64,000 nucleotides of DNA. Origin: Poriferisodalis sp965116245. GTDB lineage: Bacteria; Actinomycetota; Acidimicrobiia; Acidimicrobiales; Poriferisodalaceae. Position numbers and translations under genes: made by a program. The stretch spans positions 1,116,001-1,180,000 of the forward strand of contig OZ220497.1 of assembly GCA_965116245.1 (NCBI GenBank), read 5' to 3'. Of the stretch, positions 43,062 through 52,070 are shown piece by piece (within the stretch, counting starts at the first letter, position 1; the number at the start of each line of letters is the position of its first letter). Under the pieces are notes generated by a model. The model was not told the origin of the DNA. It did not search any database and saw nothing but the letters and a program-made list of their open reading frames with translations.

Positions 43062-46000
43062 GTGAGACGTTTGTTTGTGTTGGGTGTGGCGGGTGCGCTA
43101 CTTGCGTCGGTGTTGGCGTTGGTGGCGGGGTCGCCTGTGCAGGCCGCGAACACGGCTGGTGAGTATCTGGTTGACACCAATGATGACGGTAAGCCGGATT
43201 CGCGTGCGTTTGCTGGCAGGGATCGGTATGAGACGGCGTTGTTGTTGGCGAAGCATTATGCGGGTTCGCCTGGGCGGGTTGATACGTTGATTTTGGCGTC
43301 GGGTGAGACGCAGATCGACGCCGTGTCCGCGGCTGGGCTGTCTGGTTATGAGGACGCGCCGGTGCTGTTGACGCGTAGGGACAGTTTGCCTGCGGGTGTG
43401 GCGCGGTTTATTGAGGATCAGGGTGTGTCGACTGTTTTTGTGGTTGGTGGCACGGATGTGGTTTCTGATGATGTGGTTGAGCTGGTGGAGGGTTTGGAGT
43501 CGAAGCCGACTGTGACGCGGGTTTCGGGTGCGGATCGGTATGCGACGGCGGTTGAGATCGCGAAGCGGATTCGGTCGGCGGCTGTGTGGTGTGGTTCGAA
43601 TGATGAGACGGTGTTGTTGGCGAATGGTGATTTGATGCCGTATACGTCGGCGGTGTTGGCTGGGCCGATGTCGTATCAGATGGATATGCCGTTGTTGTTG
43701 ACCGCGTCGGATGAGTTGTCTTCGGCGACGGGGGAGTATATTGATGATCAGGATCTTGATCGTGTTGTGATTATTGGTGATACTGATGAGGTGTCTGACG
43801 ATGTCGCTGACGCGGTTGAGGAGTTGGGTGTTGATGTTAAGCGGCACGCGGGCGATGATGCTGCAAGCACGTCAGTGAAAATCGCGCAGTTGATGTGGAA
43901 CGACTGTAACGGCTTCGACGTCGACAAAACGAGTGTCATGTTGGTGAATGAGACTGCGACGGTTGATGGTGTGACTGCCGGTCCGGTCGCGGGTATTGGT
44001 CTTGCTAGGAATGGTTCGGCGATTCCGATTCTGTTCGTTGGTGACAAGCTGCCCGCTTCAGTACGTGACTGGCTGGCGGCTATTCCGGCTGTCACTGGAA
44101 TTACCAGCACCGAATCTGGAGGGGCTGGGTGGACGACGAAGTCGCATGTGAAATTGATTGCAGTTGGTGGTACGGCTGTTGTGTCGGATTCGGTGATGGC
44201 GGAGGCTGCTGCGGCGGGTTCTGTTGGTTCGTCGCCGACGGCCAAGATTACGGTCGAGGATGCGTCGCGTTCTGGTGGTCAGGCTAATGATCCGACAAGT
44301 TTCCGGGTGGAGTTTTCTGAACCGACCGGTAATTTTGCGGGTGGTGATCCTTTGAATAAGTGGTTAGATCGTGTGGTTTTTGTGAATGGTGCGAAGCCTA
44401 TTCTTGGGACTGGTGGCGATAAAGCTAGCTCTGCTGTTTGGAATTTGTACAATCAGGCGACGCCTGATTGTACATCTGGCTCGAGCTTTAAGGTTAATCT
44501 TCGTGCGGGTCAAACGTTTAAGGCTGGTGATAAGATTGAATTGCGTGTTGATGATACAGCGTTTGGTGCGATTGCCGATCCTCTCAACAAGGCTAATGAT
44601 TTTCGTCGGTTGGTGCAGCCTGCGGCTGTGACGGTTGGTTTGAAGAAGCCTACGCCTATTCCGGTGCCTAAGGTTGAGTTGATTTTGGTTGAGGGTGAGA
44701 AGAGTTTGTATCTGCGCTCCAATTTGAAGCCTGATTCTACTGTTAGGGATGGTTTGACGCGTGTGGATGATAAGATTACCGTCAAGACGAAGAATGGTGC
44801 TAAGGTTAAGCTTGTCGACGATATTGGTTCTTTGACTTCTATTAGTGCGGATTCTAATGCGTGGGCTCCGTCGTTGGCACTTGCTGAGGCGTTTGATTAT
44901 AACGGCGATAATGATACGACTGATACTCTTGAGGCTGCTGATAGTGCGTATTATTTGCGGGCTGGTGATACTGTTACGGTTGAGCGCGGCGCGTTCATGA
45001 ATGCCGATAAGGTGTCTTCTAAGCTTGTGCGTTTGACTGTTGAGAAGCGGAAACCGAAGTTTGGTGTCACGTCGGTTGTGTTGGGTGAGCCTGACAAGTC
45101 GGAAGTGAACGACGATCCTGCTGACGATAAGAAGCCGGGTGGTTTGCCGTCTGACCGGTTCCAGGCGCTGATTGTGGGTGGTACTCGTGCGCTTGGTTAT
45201 GTGTCGAGGCGTCCGTTTGTGACGTTCGGTCCTGGCGTTTCTCGTCCGTCAGTGGGTGATACTGCTTATGATAAGAATGGGTTGGTGATGTTCGCTAAGT
45301 GGGATGGTGTCGCTGCTGGTGCTAAGGGTAATCATTGGGTGTTGTATACTAAGTTTCATGACCGTTATGATGAGGATAAGCCGCTCGAGATTGATGTGCA
45401 GATGACTAGTACTGGTGGGGTTGGTAAAGAAGCTGGCCGTGTTACGGTGACGTTCATGAACGGTAAAGCTAAACTGTCTGATGTGGTAAAAGCGTTGCGT
45501 GACGATGCGGAGGTCGCTAAGAGTTTCACTGTCGGCTACACAACGTGCCAGAACACTAATACTGCGACGCGTTGGGAGCCTGACGTGCCGGTCGGCGCGA
45601 AGAGTACGTCGAGTATTTGGCATGATAAGGCTTGGTATTTTAGGGGTGGTGTGTCGTCTGTTGGTATTGAAGTGACGTTCGATGATTGGGTTAGTACGCT
45701 GTTCAAGGAAAGTCAATCGAACGTTGACCGGACTGCTACCGCTGATTATTTGGGTAACCGTTTGCGTAATAGTGTGTTGAAAGCGGTCGTGCCTGGCTAC
45801 ACTGTTTCTGGTACCGATACTACCAATTTTGGTGGTGCTACCTTTGGTACTGATACTAGTGCTAACTTTTATGGTACGATTGGTTCTACGCCCCTTCTTT
45901 TGAGGCATGCGTTCGAGTCTCCGGCTGGTCAGAATGTGTCGGTGGCGAATGTGTCGTTCAAGGCTCCGTCGAAGACGGTTCATATTCGGTATACGACTCA

Positions 46001-46472
46001 GAATCCGTTGAAGTTGGCTGGGTTGCGTGCCGGTCCGGATAAGGGCATCGTGAAGCTGGCTGGTACTTATTATGGTGCGGCTACGGGGACTGACAACTCC
46101 CCTGTGTACAACTTCGTGACTAGTAATTTGCAGGTGGCTGCGAACTATTTGTATGAAGCTAAGTCAGCCCAAGAAGATAACGACGAATTCGGGAAATATG
46201 TGGATCCTGATGAGATCCCGGATCAGATTAATGACGATAAAAGCGATGATAGTAAACCTGCAACTGACGACGCGAGGATCGGTACCAACGTCAGCGAACC
46301 GGTTGACTTTTTCAATCGTGGCGGCAGCGTTCGGGTTCGTTCAGGTACAGTAGACTCATTCGTCGGCAGGTACGACACTTCTAGCAACCTTGACAAGACA
46401 CTGGCGCTCGGTGAATGCCTCGGCGACGACCCCGCCAGCTCGAGCTGCTTTGCGCTTGCCAGTAACCGCTAA
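43062..46472 (+). CDS. Large secreted CWB2-repeat surface protein (first of five)
   Basis: 1136 residues. Signal peptide at about 1-29 (RRLFVLGVAGALLASVLALVAGSPVQA). A DTNDDGKPD calcium-loop-like motif precedes three CWB2 (cell wall binding repeat 2) units around residues 40-390 with GRDRYETA, ADRYATAVEIA, VFVVGGTDVVSDDV and VIIGDTDEVSDDV motifs. Ig-like strands with AGDTVTVERGAFMN follow. A module starting AAGAKGNHW near residue 750 is shared with the next two proteins. CWB2 domains attach proteins to cell-wall polymers. Codon use is strongly T/G-ending and unlike the neighbours, suggesting recent transfer. Start GTG after GGAGG; the frame to 42981 lacks a signal peptide at its start. Confidence 0.85.
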   Translation: MRRLFVLGVAGALLASVLALVAGSPVQAANTAGEYLVDTNDDGKPDSRAFAGRDRYETALLLAKHYAGSPGRVDTLILASGETQIDAVSAAGLSGYEDAPVLLTRRDSLPAGVARFIEDQGVSTVFVVGGTDVVSDDVVELVEGLESKPTVTRVSGADRYATAVEIAKRIRSAAVWCGSNDETVLLANGDLMPYTSAVLAGPMSYQMDMPLLLTASDELSSATGEYIDDQDLDRVVIIGDTDEVSDDVADAVEELGVDVKRHAGDDAASTSVKIAQLMWNDCNGFDVDKTSVMLVNETATVDGVTAGPVAGIGLARNGSAIPILFVGDKLPASVRDWLAAIPAVTGITSTESGGAGWTTKSHVKLIAVGGTAVVSDSVMAEAAAAGSVGSSPTAKITVEDASRSGGQANDPTSFRVEFSEPTGNFAGGDPLNKWLDRVVFVNGAKPILGTGGDKASSAVWNLYNQATPDCTSGSSFKVNLRAGQTFKAGDKIELRVDDTAFGAIADPLNKANDFRRLVQPAAVTVGLKKPTPIPVPKVELILVEGEKSLYLRSNLKPDSTVRDGLTRVDDKITVKTKNGAKVKLVDDIGSLTSISADSNAWAPSLALAEAFDYNGDNDTTDTLEAADSAYYLRAGDTVTVERGAFMNADKVSSKLVRLTVEKRKPKFGVTSVVLGEPDKSEVNDDPADDKKPGGLPSDRFQALIVGGTRALGYVSRRPFVTFGPGVSRPSVGDTAYDKNGLVMFAKWDGVAAGAKGNHWVLYTKFHDRYDEDKPLEIDVQMTSTGGVGKEAGRVTVTFMNGKAKLSDVVKALRDDAEVAKSFTVGYTTCQNTNTATRWEPDVPVGAKSTSSIWHDKAWYFRGGVSSVGIEVTFDDWVSTLFKESQSNVDRTATADYLGNRLRNSVLKAVVPGYTVSGTDTTNFGGATFGTDTSANFYGTIGSTPLLLRHAFESPAGQNVSVANVSFKAPSKTVHIRYTTQNPLKLAGLRAGPDKGIVKLAGTYYGAATGTDNSPVYNFVTSNLQVAANYLYEAKSAQEDNDEFGKYVDPDEIPDQINDDKSDDSKPATDDARIGTNVSEPVDFFNRGGSVRVRSGTVDSFVGRYDTSSNLDKTLALGECLGDDPASSSCFALASNR

Positions 46473-46517
46473 CCGAACTAAACCCCAATAACAAACACCA
46501 CACACAAACAAACAACA

Positions 46518-46558
46518 CGAGGGGGCCTCGGGAGCGTAATACTCCCGAGGCCCCCTCG
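46518..46558. terminator. Perfect 17-bp hairpin after the first CWB2 gene
   Basis: CGAGGGGGCCTCGGGAG (46518-46534) pairs without mismatch with 46542-46558 across a seven-base loop. It lies 46 bp after the stop, preceded by a C/A-rich single-stranded-looking tract. There is no T run, so it may be a rho-independent-like structure used in both directions or an mRNA-stabilising stem. Confidence 0.75.
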
Positions 46559-46716
46559 CGTACACGCACCGGTCTCGCGCCAATAATGTGCTCAGCATGA
46601 TCAATCAACCCAGTGACACAGGACGAGGCAATGCCCCGCCCAAACGCGACACCACCCGGCGGATGCTGTCTGCTACGTTGCAGTCGACAATGAGCATTTG
46701 GACCGAGGAGGATCGC

Positions 46717-49371
46717 ATGCGCCGAGCGGAGACCAATTCGGAGGCAAACGGACTTGAAGGAGGGCCTGGGAGGCTGCCAGGCAGCGCCTGGCGGTCGTGG
46801 AGTCCGCAGGGGCGTCGTGGAACGTCCCGATCCCGTGCGCTAGCGGCGCTACTGGGCGTCGTGATTTTGGCAGCCACGCTTAGCGCTGCGCCGCCGGTGT
46901 CGGCGGCCGCTCGCGACTCCACCTATAACCGCATTGCTGCTGCTACCCGCTACGAAACCGCCGCTGAGATTGCAGAGGAGTTCCGCGGCGAGCGTGGCAA
47001 CAGCATCGACAACGTCATCCTAGTATCGGGCGAGGACGAGCATTTCGGATATGCATTGATTGCACCGGCGTTGGCGCGACGGTACGAGGCACCAGTGTTG
47101 CTCACCGAACCTGATCGCCTGTCGAACGCTGCCCGCCGATTCATTGACCGGCGCGACATTGAGAAGGTCTACATCATCGGCGGCACCGAAGCCGTCTCAG
47201 AACGCGTCGAGAGCGACACTGAGAACTTGAACGTGAACGTGCAACGCATCGGCGGCAATGATGTCTACGCAACAGCGGCCGCCGTGGCCGAGCGTGTAGG
47301 CGAGCGGCCGGGACAGCCTGGCACCTACGACACGCACGGCCGCACTGCGCTGTTGGCTACTTCGGCCACATTTGCCGATGGCCTGGCGGCGGGACCGTTG
47401 GCGTATCGCGGCGAACATCCCATATTGCTGACACCCAAGGATCAACTGCACTCCGAAGCGCTAAAATTTCTGCTCTCAAGCGACACAGAACATGTTGTGA
47501 TCTTGGGCGGTACCGCCGCGATCAGCAGCGGCGTAGAGCGGGAGCTGCGCGACAACGACCTAACTACCGCGCGACTGGCCGGATCCGATCGCTTCGATAC
47601 AGCGTCTGTGATTGCTCGGGAACTGCTGGGCTCAGATTCGCCGCAAGACTGCTTTGGCGGTGACGAAGTGGGTTTGGCTAACGGCTGGAGGCCACCCGAT
47701 GCTCTTGTGAGCGCGCCGCTACTAGGGGAACGGTGCGCGCCGTTGCTGATCACCGATCGGGATGGGCTGAGCAGCGCTACCGAGAGCTTGTTGGCGTCGG
47801 AGGAGTATTTCACCGGTGACAGCGTCGGTGATCTGGTAATCACGGTTTTCGGCGGCACAGCGGCGGTCTCAAGCACCGCCGCCAGCCAAGCTGACGACGC
47901 AGCGACGCTAACCCCGATTACCGCCACCATTGAAGCTCTCGAAGGGCGTTGCCAGATAGTAGTCACCTTTAGCGAACCAGTGCAACGTACCGATGCTGAG
48001 GACTTGAGCAACTACCGGCACGACGGCGATCGCCTAGGATCAAGCTTCGGCACGGTTAGCGCCGGTACCCGCAGTAGCACCACCCGAGCGGTCATCACGT
48101 TGGCGGGCGCCAGTGCAGCAACATCTGGCACCCAGGCAGTGGATTGCACGACGCCACTCGAACGAGGCGATCGGTTCGAGATCTTCTCTAATTCGATCCG
48201 TAGCCCCGACGGGAGGCGTGTTGTGAGGGGCGACAGCAGGCGAGTTAGTAGAGACAACTCGCGACCGGTGATCACGTTTCTTCTCGTGATCGGCGAAGGC
48301 ACGGTTTACGTCGAGGCCAGTGAACCGGTTGAAGATGACCCGGACCTCGCTGACGACAAGGCTGTTGAGGTGACCTATAGGCGCGCGGGCCAAGACGACG
48401 TGAAGATTCTGCTGGACTTCACACTTGGCGATACCGAAACCACGGTGTCTGTGCCACCAGGAATCGGGGACAGCACAGTGATTGCAGGTGACTCCGTGCG
48501 CATTGAAGCCAACTTGCTGGTTGATGTAGCAGGTAACAAGAATGCGGCGGCATCCCAATCGGCAATCACGGACAATCTGGGGCCGCGCATCTCCCGCGCT
48601 TTTGTAAGTGAGTCTCCGAGTGCCAGCCAAGCCTCCAAGGTCGCTCTAAGCGGACTCGGCAATGGTGGCAGTCTTGCTGAGGCGCTCACCATCAGCGGCA
48701 AGCTCACCGGCGCAGCCGCAGGTGCCGCAGGCAACAAGTGGACTGTCAGTCTCAGACTTGAACAAGATTGGGACGCGCTGCAACGCACAACTGTAGCCGT
48801 AAACAGCCAGCGGCAAGAACTCAGTATCGTGGCTTCACCATCGCGAACTGTGGAACGCGTCGCTAGCGACCTGAACTCCGACCGAGACTTTAAGGCCCTG
48901 TTCAGTGCTGAAGCCTCAAGAGTCGCTCGCAGCACCGCGGCCCGGCTCACCACCGCAGTAACCGATCGGCGTTTCGCGGGGGGCACCAGCGCAGTTGATG
49001 TGGTGGTGACCTGGAACGAGAAAGTAATCGACTGCGGCCAGAGCGACGGGGTACGCGCCGACCTGCTCGGGGTAGACACCGACGGTGACGGCGAAACAGA
49101 GTTCTACCTCAACGGCCGGTCCGCTGGAATCGCTGGCGTGCGTTTCGTGCTTGGTGAAGATGGCGATCGGCGGTTTTCAAGTAACGGAGCGATATGTGAC
49201 ACTCGTGCTGGGGCGCAGCCAGGCACGTTGGTGGCACGCATCGAATCCTCAGATGTAGACGCTTTGCCAAGCGTTGCGCGCTCGCGACTGTTAGACGAAG
49301 GCGGGGCTGCTGTCGATCGCTTCGGCAACGAATCCGACAAGCGTCACCGCAGGTTCTCGAGGTTGCAGTGA
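46717..49371 (+). CDS. Secreted CWB2-repeat surface protein (second)
   Basis: 884 residues from ATG 46717, which has GAGGAGG five bases upstream; earlier in-frame ATGs lack a site. A signal peptide (about residues 35-65, ALAALLGVVILAATLSAAPPVSA) precedes three CWB2 repeats (AATRYETAAEIA, VYIIGGTEAVSERV, VVILGGTAAISSGV). The C-terminal half has Ig-like strands, a module beginning GAAAGAAGNKW, a calcium-type loop DTDGDGETE and an end segment VARSRLLDEGGAAVDRFGNES matched in the next protein. It is translationally coupled to the third gene by GTGA. Confidence 0.85.
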   Translation: MRRAETNSEANGLEGGPGRLPGSAWRSWSPQGRRGTSRSRALAALLGVVILAATLSAAPPVSAAARDSTYNRIAAATRYETAAEIAEEFRGERGNSIDNVILVSGEDEHFGYALIAPALARRYEAPVLLTEPDRLSNAARRFIDRRDIEKVYIIGGTEAVSERVESDTENLNVNVQRIGGNDVYATAAAVAERVGERPGQPGTYDTHGRTALLATSATFADGLAAGPLAYRGEHPILLTPKDQLHSEALKFLLSSDTEHVVILGGTAAISSGVERELRDNDLTTARLAGSDRFDTASVIARELLGSDSPQDCFGGDEVGLANGWRPPDALVSAPLLGERCAPLLITDRDGLSSATESLLASEEYFTGDSVGDLVITVFGGTAAVSSTAASQADDAATLTPITATIEALEGRCQIVVTFSEPVQRTDAEDLSNYRHDGDRLGSSFGTVSAGTRSSTTRAVITLAGASAATSGTQAVDCTTPLERGDRFEIFSNSIRSPDGRRVVRGDSRRVSRDNSRPVITFLLVIGEGTVYVEASEPVEDDPDLADDKAVEVTYRRAGQDDVKILLDFTLGDTETTVSVPPGIGDSTVIAGDSVRIEANLLVDVAGNKNAAASQSAITDNLGPRISRAFVSESPSASQASKVALSGLGNGGSLAEALTISGKLTGAAAGAAGNKWTVSLRLEQDWDALQRTTVAVNSQRQELSIVASPSRTVERVASDLNSDRDFKALFSAEASRVARSTAARLTTAVTDRRFAGGTSAVDVVVTWNEKVIDCGQSDGVRADLLGVDTDGDGETEFYLNGRSAGIAGVRFVLGEDGDRRFSSNGAICDTRAGAQPGTLVARIESSDVDALPSVARSRLLDEGGAAVDRFGNESDKRHRRFSRLQ

Positions 49372-51959
49372 GCCTTTGGGGGCCGCCAAGACGGTCGCTA
49401 GCCAAGTGGCGCTGCAAGACGCTGAGTCTGATTGCCACTGTTGGGGCGTTGGCGGGCGTTTTGGCTGGCCTGTTGGCAACTTTTGGCACAGCTAATCCTG
49501 CAAACGCTGCCGCTGCGTTGGTCAGTCTGACGAGGTACGAGGGCGCTACGCGTTACGAGACCGCCGTGGATGTAGCGCGGCGTTTTGTGTCGTTTCGAGA
49601 GAGCGAAGATGCATCGCTAGAAGTGGACTCGGTTGTGCTCACCTCTGGTGAGGAGTCTCAGTTTGGCTATGCCCTGGCGGCACCGCCGCTTTCACGCAAG
49701 CTGGATGCGGCACTGCTGATCACGCCACCGGCAGAGTTGCACGTAGCGGTGACGCAGTTCTTGGCTGACCATGACATTGCGAAGGTGACCATTATTGGTG
49801 GACCGGCGGTGGTGTCGCCGGGTGTCGAAGCTGAACTGCGTGCTAAGGGCTATGACGTGGACCGCATCAGCGGTGGAGACGCTTATGCCACTGCGGTATC
49901 GGTCGCTGAGCAGGTTGGTCCTACCACCGGTAGCCCCGGCACCTACGGCAGTCGCGGCAGAACGGTGCTGTTGGCGACTGGTGAGAATTTTGCCGATGCT
50001 CTCGCCTTGGGTCCGCTGGCCTATCAGGGGCAACATCCGGTACTGCTAACGCCGCGCAATGAGCTACACGCCGAAGTAAGCGATTTTCTTCGTAGCGCTA
50101 ACGTTGATCACACCATTATTGCGGGCGGCAAAGCGGCCGTGAGTAGCGACGTGGAAGATGCCATTAAGGACTTAGGTGTCACTGTTCAAAGACTGGCTGG
50201 AGACGATCGTTACAAGACAGCGACTGCCATAGCGCAAGAGTTGCACTCCTCAAGCGCTCCTAGTTGTTTTGACGGCAGCGGTGTCGGGTTGGCTTATGGC
50301 CGTCGGTCTCCAGATGCAATAGTCAGCGGACCCTTGCTGGGCGCTCGTTGCGCACCGCTGCTGCTGACCGACATTGACCGACTAGACCGTGCGACTCGCA
50401 GTTTTCTTGAGCATGACAACTACCTGAGCGGCGACGATGACGACGGGCGCCTGCGAATGATGGTGTTCGGTGGTGAAGCCGCAGTGTCGGACAACACGGC
50501 GTCGGCGGCGCGCTCAGCCGCAACATTGAAGCGCATCGGGGCAAAACTCAGCGGTATAGAAGGCAGATGTACGTTTGTGGTCACGTTTGATGAACCCGTT
50601 CTCACCGACTACGCCGAGAATGGCCGGTCGTATCGCAAAAATGGTTCCTCGTTGTCGGATGCCACTGTGGACGCAGGCAGCGGTGACACGACTCGCCGAG
50701 CTGTCGTCACTCTTCCTGGTGCGCGCGGTGGCGTCAACGTGCCAATCGTATGCAGTGATCCCCTTGACGCTGGCGACGAGATTCAGGTAGCGGGCGGTGT
50801 TATTCGAGCGGCTGATGGTGAACGAGTTGTAGGGCGAAGCTCCGCCAAAGTCGCTAGCGACAATCGTGCTCCGAGTGTGACGGTCACAGCCTTTGTCGGC
50901 GGGTCGAAGGTGTGGGTGGATACCAACGAGGTTGCGGCTCTCCATCGCAGCGATGTCCGGTTTACGCGAGACCTTGCTGGCACCACCAATGATTTGTCGG
51001 CAATCGCCCAACTGGGGCACTCCGATCTAGATACGGTGTTTGAAGTTGACGTGCCGGATGGCTTCGGCACGCTCAAAAGCGGCGATGTGGTCACCGTCGT
51101 TGCTGGGGCGTTGGAGGACCTGGCGGGCAACGAGAGTCCCGAGGTTGTCACAAGGCCCACCACTGACAAATCCAAACCTCGAGTCTCGCGTGTGACCGTG
51201 ACTTCGCCGGAGGCAGTCGCATCTGCCAGCTTGACTTTCGACGGAGACAATGATGGCAGCATCGTCAGTGACGCAGTTGAGATCACTGCGAAAACTGACG
51301 GCGGCGCGGCCGGTGCGCGTGGCAACGACTGGACCTTTGAGATCAAGGTTGAGAGCGCCTGGGTCGCTAGCCGTAGATCGTCGGTAACGGTCAACTCTGG
51401 TAGCAGTGCAGTCGTGTTACGTGCCTCACATGAACGGACGTTGAACGACATCGTGGCCGATTTGAACCAACACGGCGGCTTCTCGTCGCGGTTTGACGCC
51501 AAGATCACCGCTAACACGCCGGGTAGCACAGCTACTTTGCGCCGAGATTCCGGGCCGGACTCGTTCAGTGAAGGCGCCAGCCTCAACCGGCTGAGAGTTG
51601 AGTGGACCGAATCGGTCATCGGCTGCGCTGCCACGGTAGGCGGCGTCAACCGTGCCCTGGTCGCTGTTGACTCCGACGGTGACGGTGATGCCGACTACAA
51701 GCTGGACGGCACAGTGTTTGACGGCAAGGTGGAGTTTGTGGATGCGCCGGACAATGCCGACGTTGACACTTTTGGTTCCGCAGCCTGCGACACTGAGCCT
51801 AGTGTGAAACCAGGCACGCTGGTGGCCTGGCTGCAATCGGAGGACTACGACGCGCTTCCCTCGTCACGCTCGCGGTTGATTATCACCGAGGGTGCCGCGG
51901 AGGACCGTGCTGGCAACGAGGCTGAAGATCACGTCTACCGTGGGTTCAGCCGCGGCTGA
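49368..51959 (+). CDS. Secreted CWB2-repeat surface protein (third)
   Basis: 863 residues with a GTG start overlapping the previous stop. Signal peptide near 20-48, three CWB2 repeats (GATRYETAVDVA, VTIIGGPAVVSPGV, DDRYKTATAIA). The remainder is colinear with the second protein: VVTFDEPVL, LAGNESPEVV, AAGARGNDW, DSDGDGDADY and RSRLIITEGAAEDRAGNE. It is clearly a paralogue of its neighbour, so the two arose by duplication. Confidence 0.85.
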   Translation: MSLWGPPRRSLAKWRCKTLSLIATVGALAGVLAGLLATFGTANPANAAAALVSLTRYEGATRYETAVDVARRFVSFRESEDASLEVDSVVLTSGEESQFGYALAAPPLSRKLDAALLITPPAELHVAVTQFLADHDIAKVTIIGGPAVVSPGVEAELRAKGYDVDRISGGDAYATAVSVAEQVGPTTGSPGTYGSRGRTVLLATGENFADALALGPLAYQGQHPVLLTPRNELHAEVSDFLRSANVDHTIIAGGKAAVSSDVEDAIKDLGVTVQRLAGDDRYKTATAIAQELHSSSAPSCFDGSGVGLAYGRRSPDAIVSGPLLGARCAPLLLTDIDRLDRATRSFLEHDNYLSGDDDDGRLRMMVFGGEAAVSDNTASAARSAATLKRIGAKLSGIEGRCTFVVTFDEPVLTDYAENGRSYRKNGSSLSDATVDAGSGDTTRRAVVTLPGARGGVNVPIVCSDPLDAGDEIQVAGGVIRAADGERVVGRSSAKVASDNRAPSVTVTAFVGGSKVWVDTNEVAALHRSDVRFTRDLAGTTNDLSAIAQLGHSDLDTVFEVDVPDGFGTLKSGDVVTVVAGALEDLAGNESPEVVTRPTTDKSKPRVSRVTVTSPEAVASASLTFDGDNDGSIVSDAVEITAKTDGGAAGARGNDWTFEIKVESAWVASRRSSVTVNSGSSAVVLRASHERTLNDIVADLNQHGGFSSRFDAKITANTPGSTATLRRDSGPDSFSEGASLNRLRVEWTESVIGCAATVGGVNRALVAVDSDGDGDADYKLDGTVFDGKVEFVDAPDNADVDTFGSAACDTEPSVKPGTLVAWLQSEDYDALPSSRSRLIITEGAAEDRAGNEAEDHVYRGFSRG

Positions 51960-52070
51960 CCCGCTGAACGGCCCTGCTCAACAGCCGTGCTTGACTGACC
52001 CGGCTGGCGGGCCAAAATCAACGACCGAGTTGCCAACATCAGCGCACAGGCTCTGCGTAGCCTCAGCACG

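Noticed and set aside
43098..43847. 249-residue minus-strand frame rich in Arg/His/Asn
   Set aside because: It is the antisense of a T/G-rich CWB2 region; its composition is an artefact of that bias.
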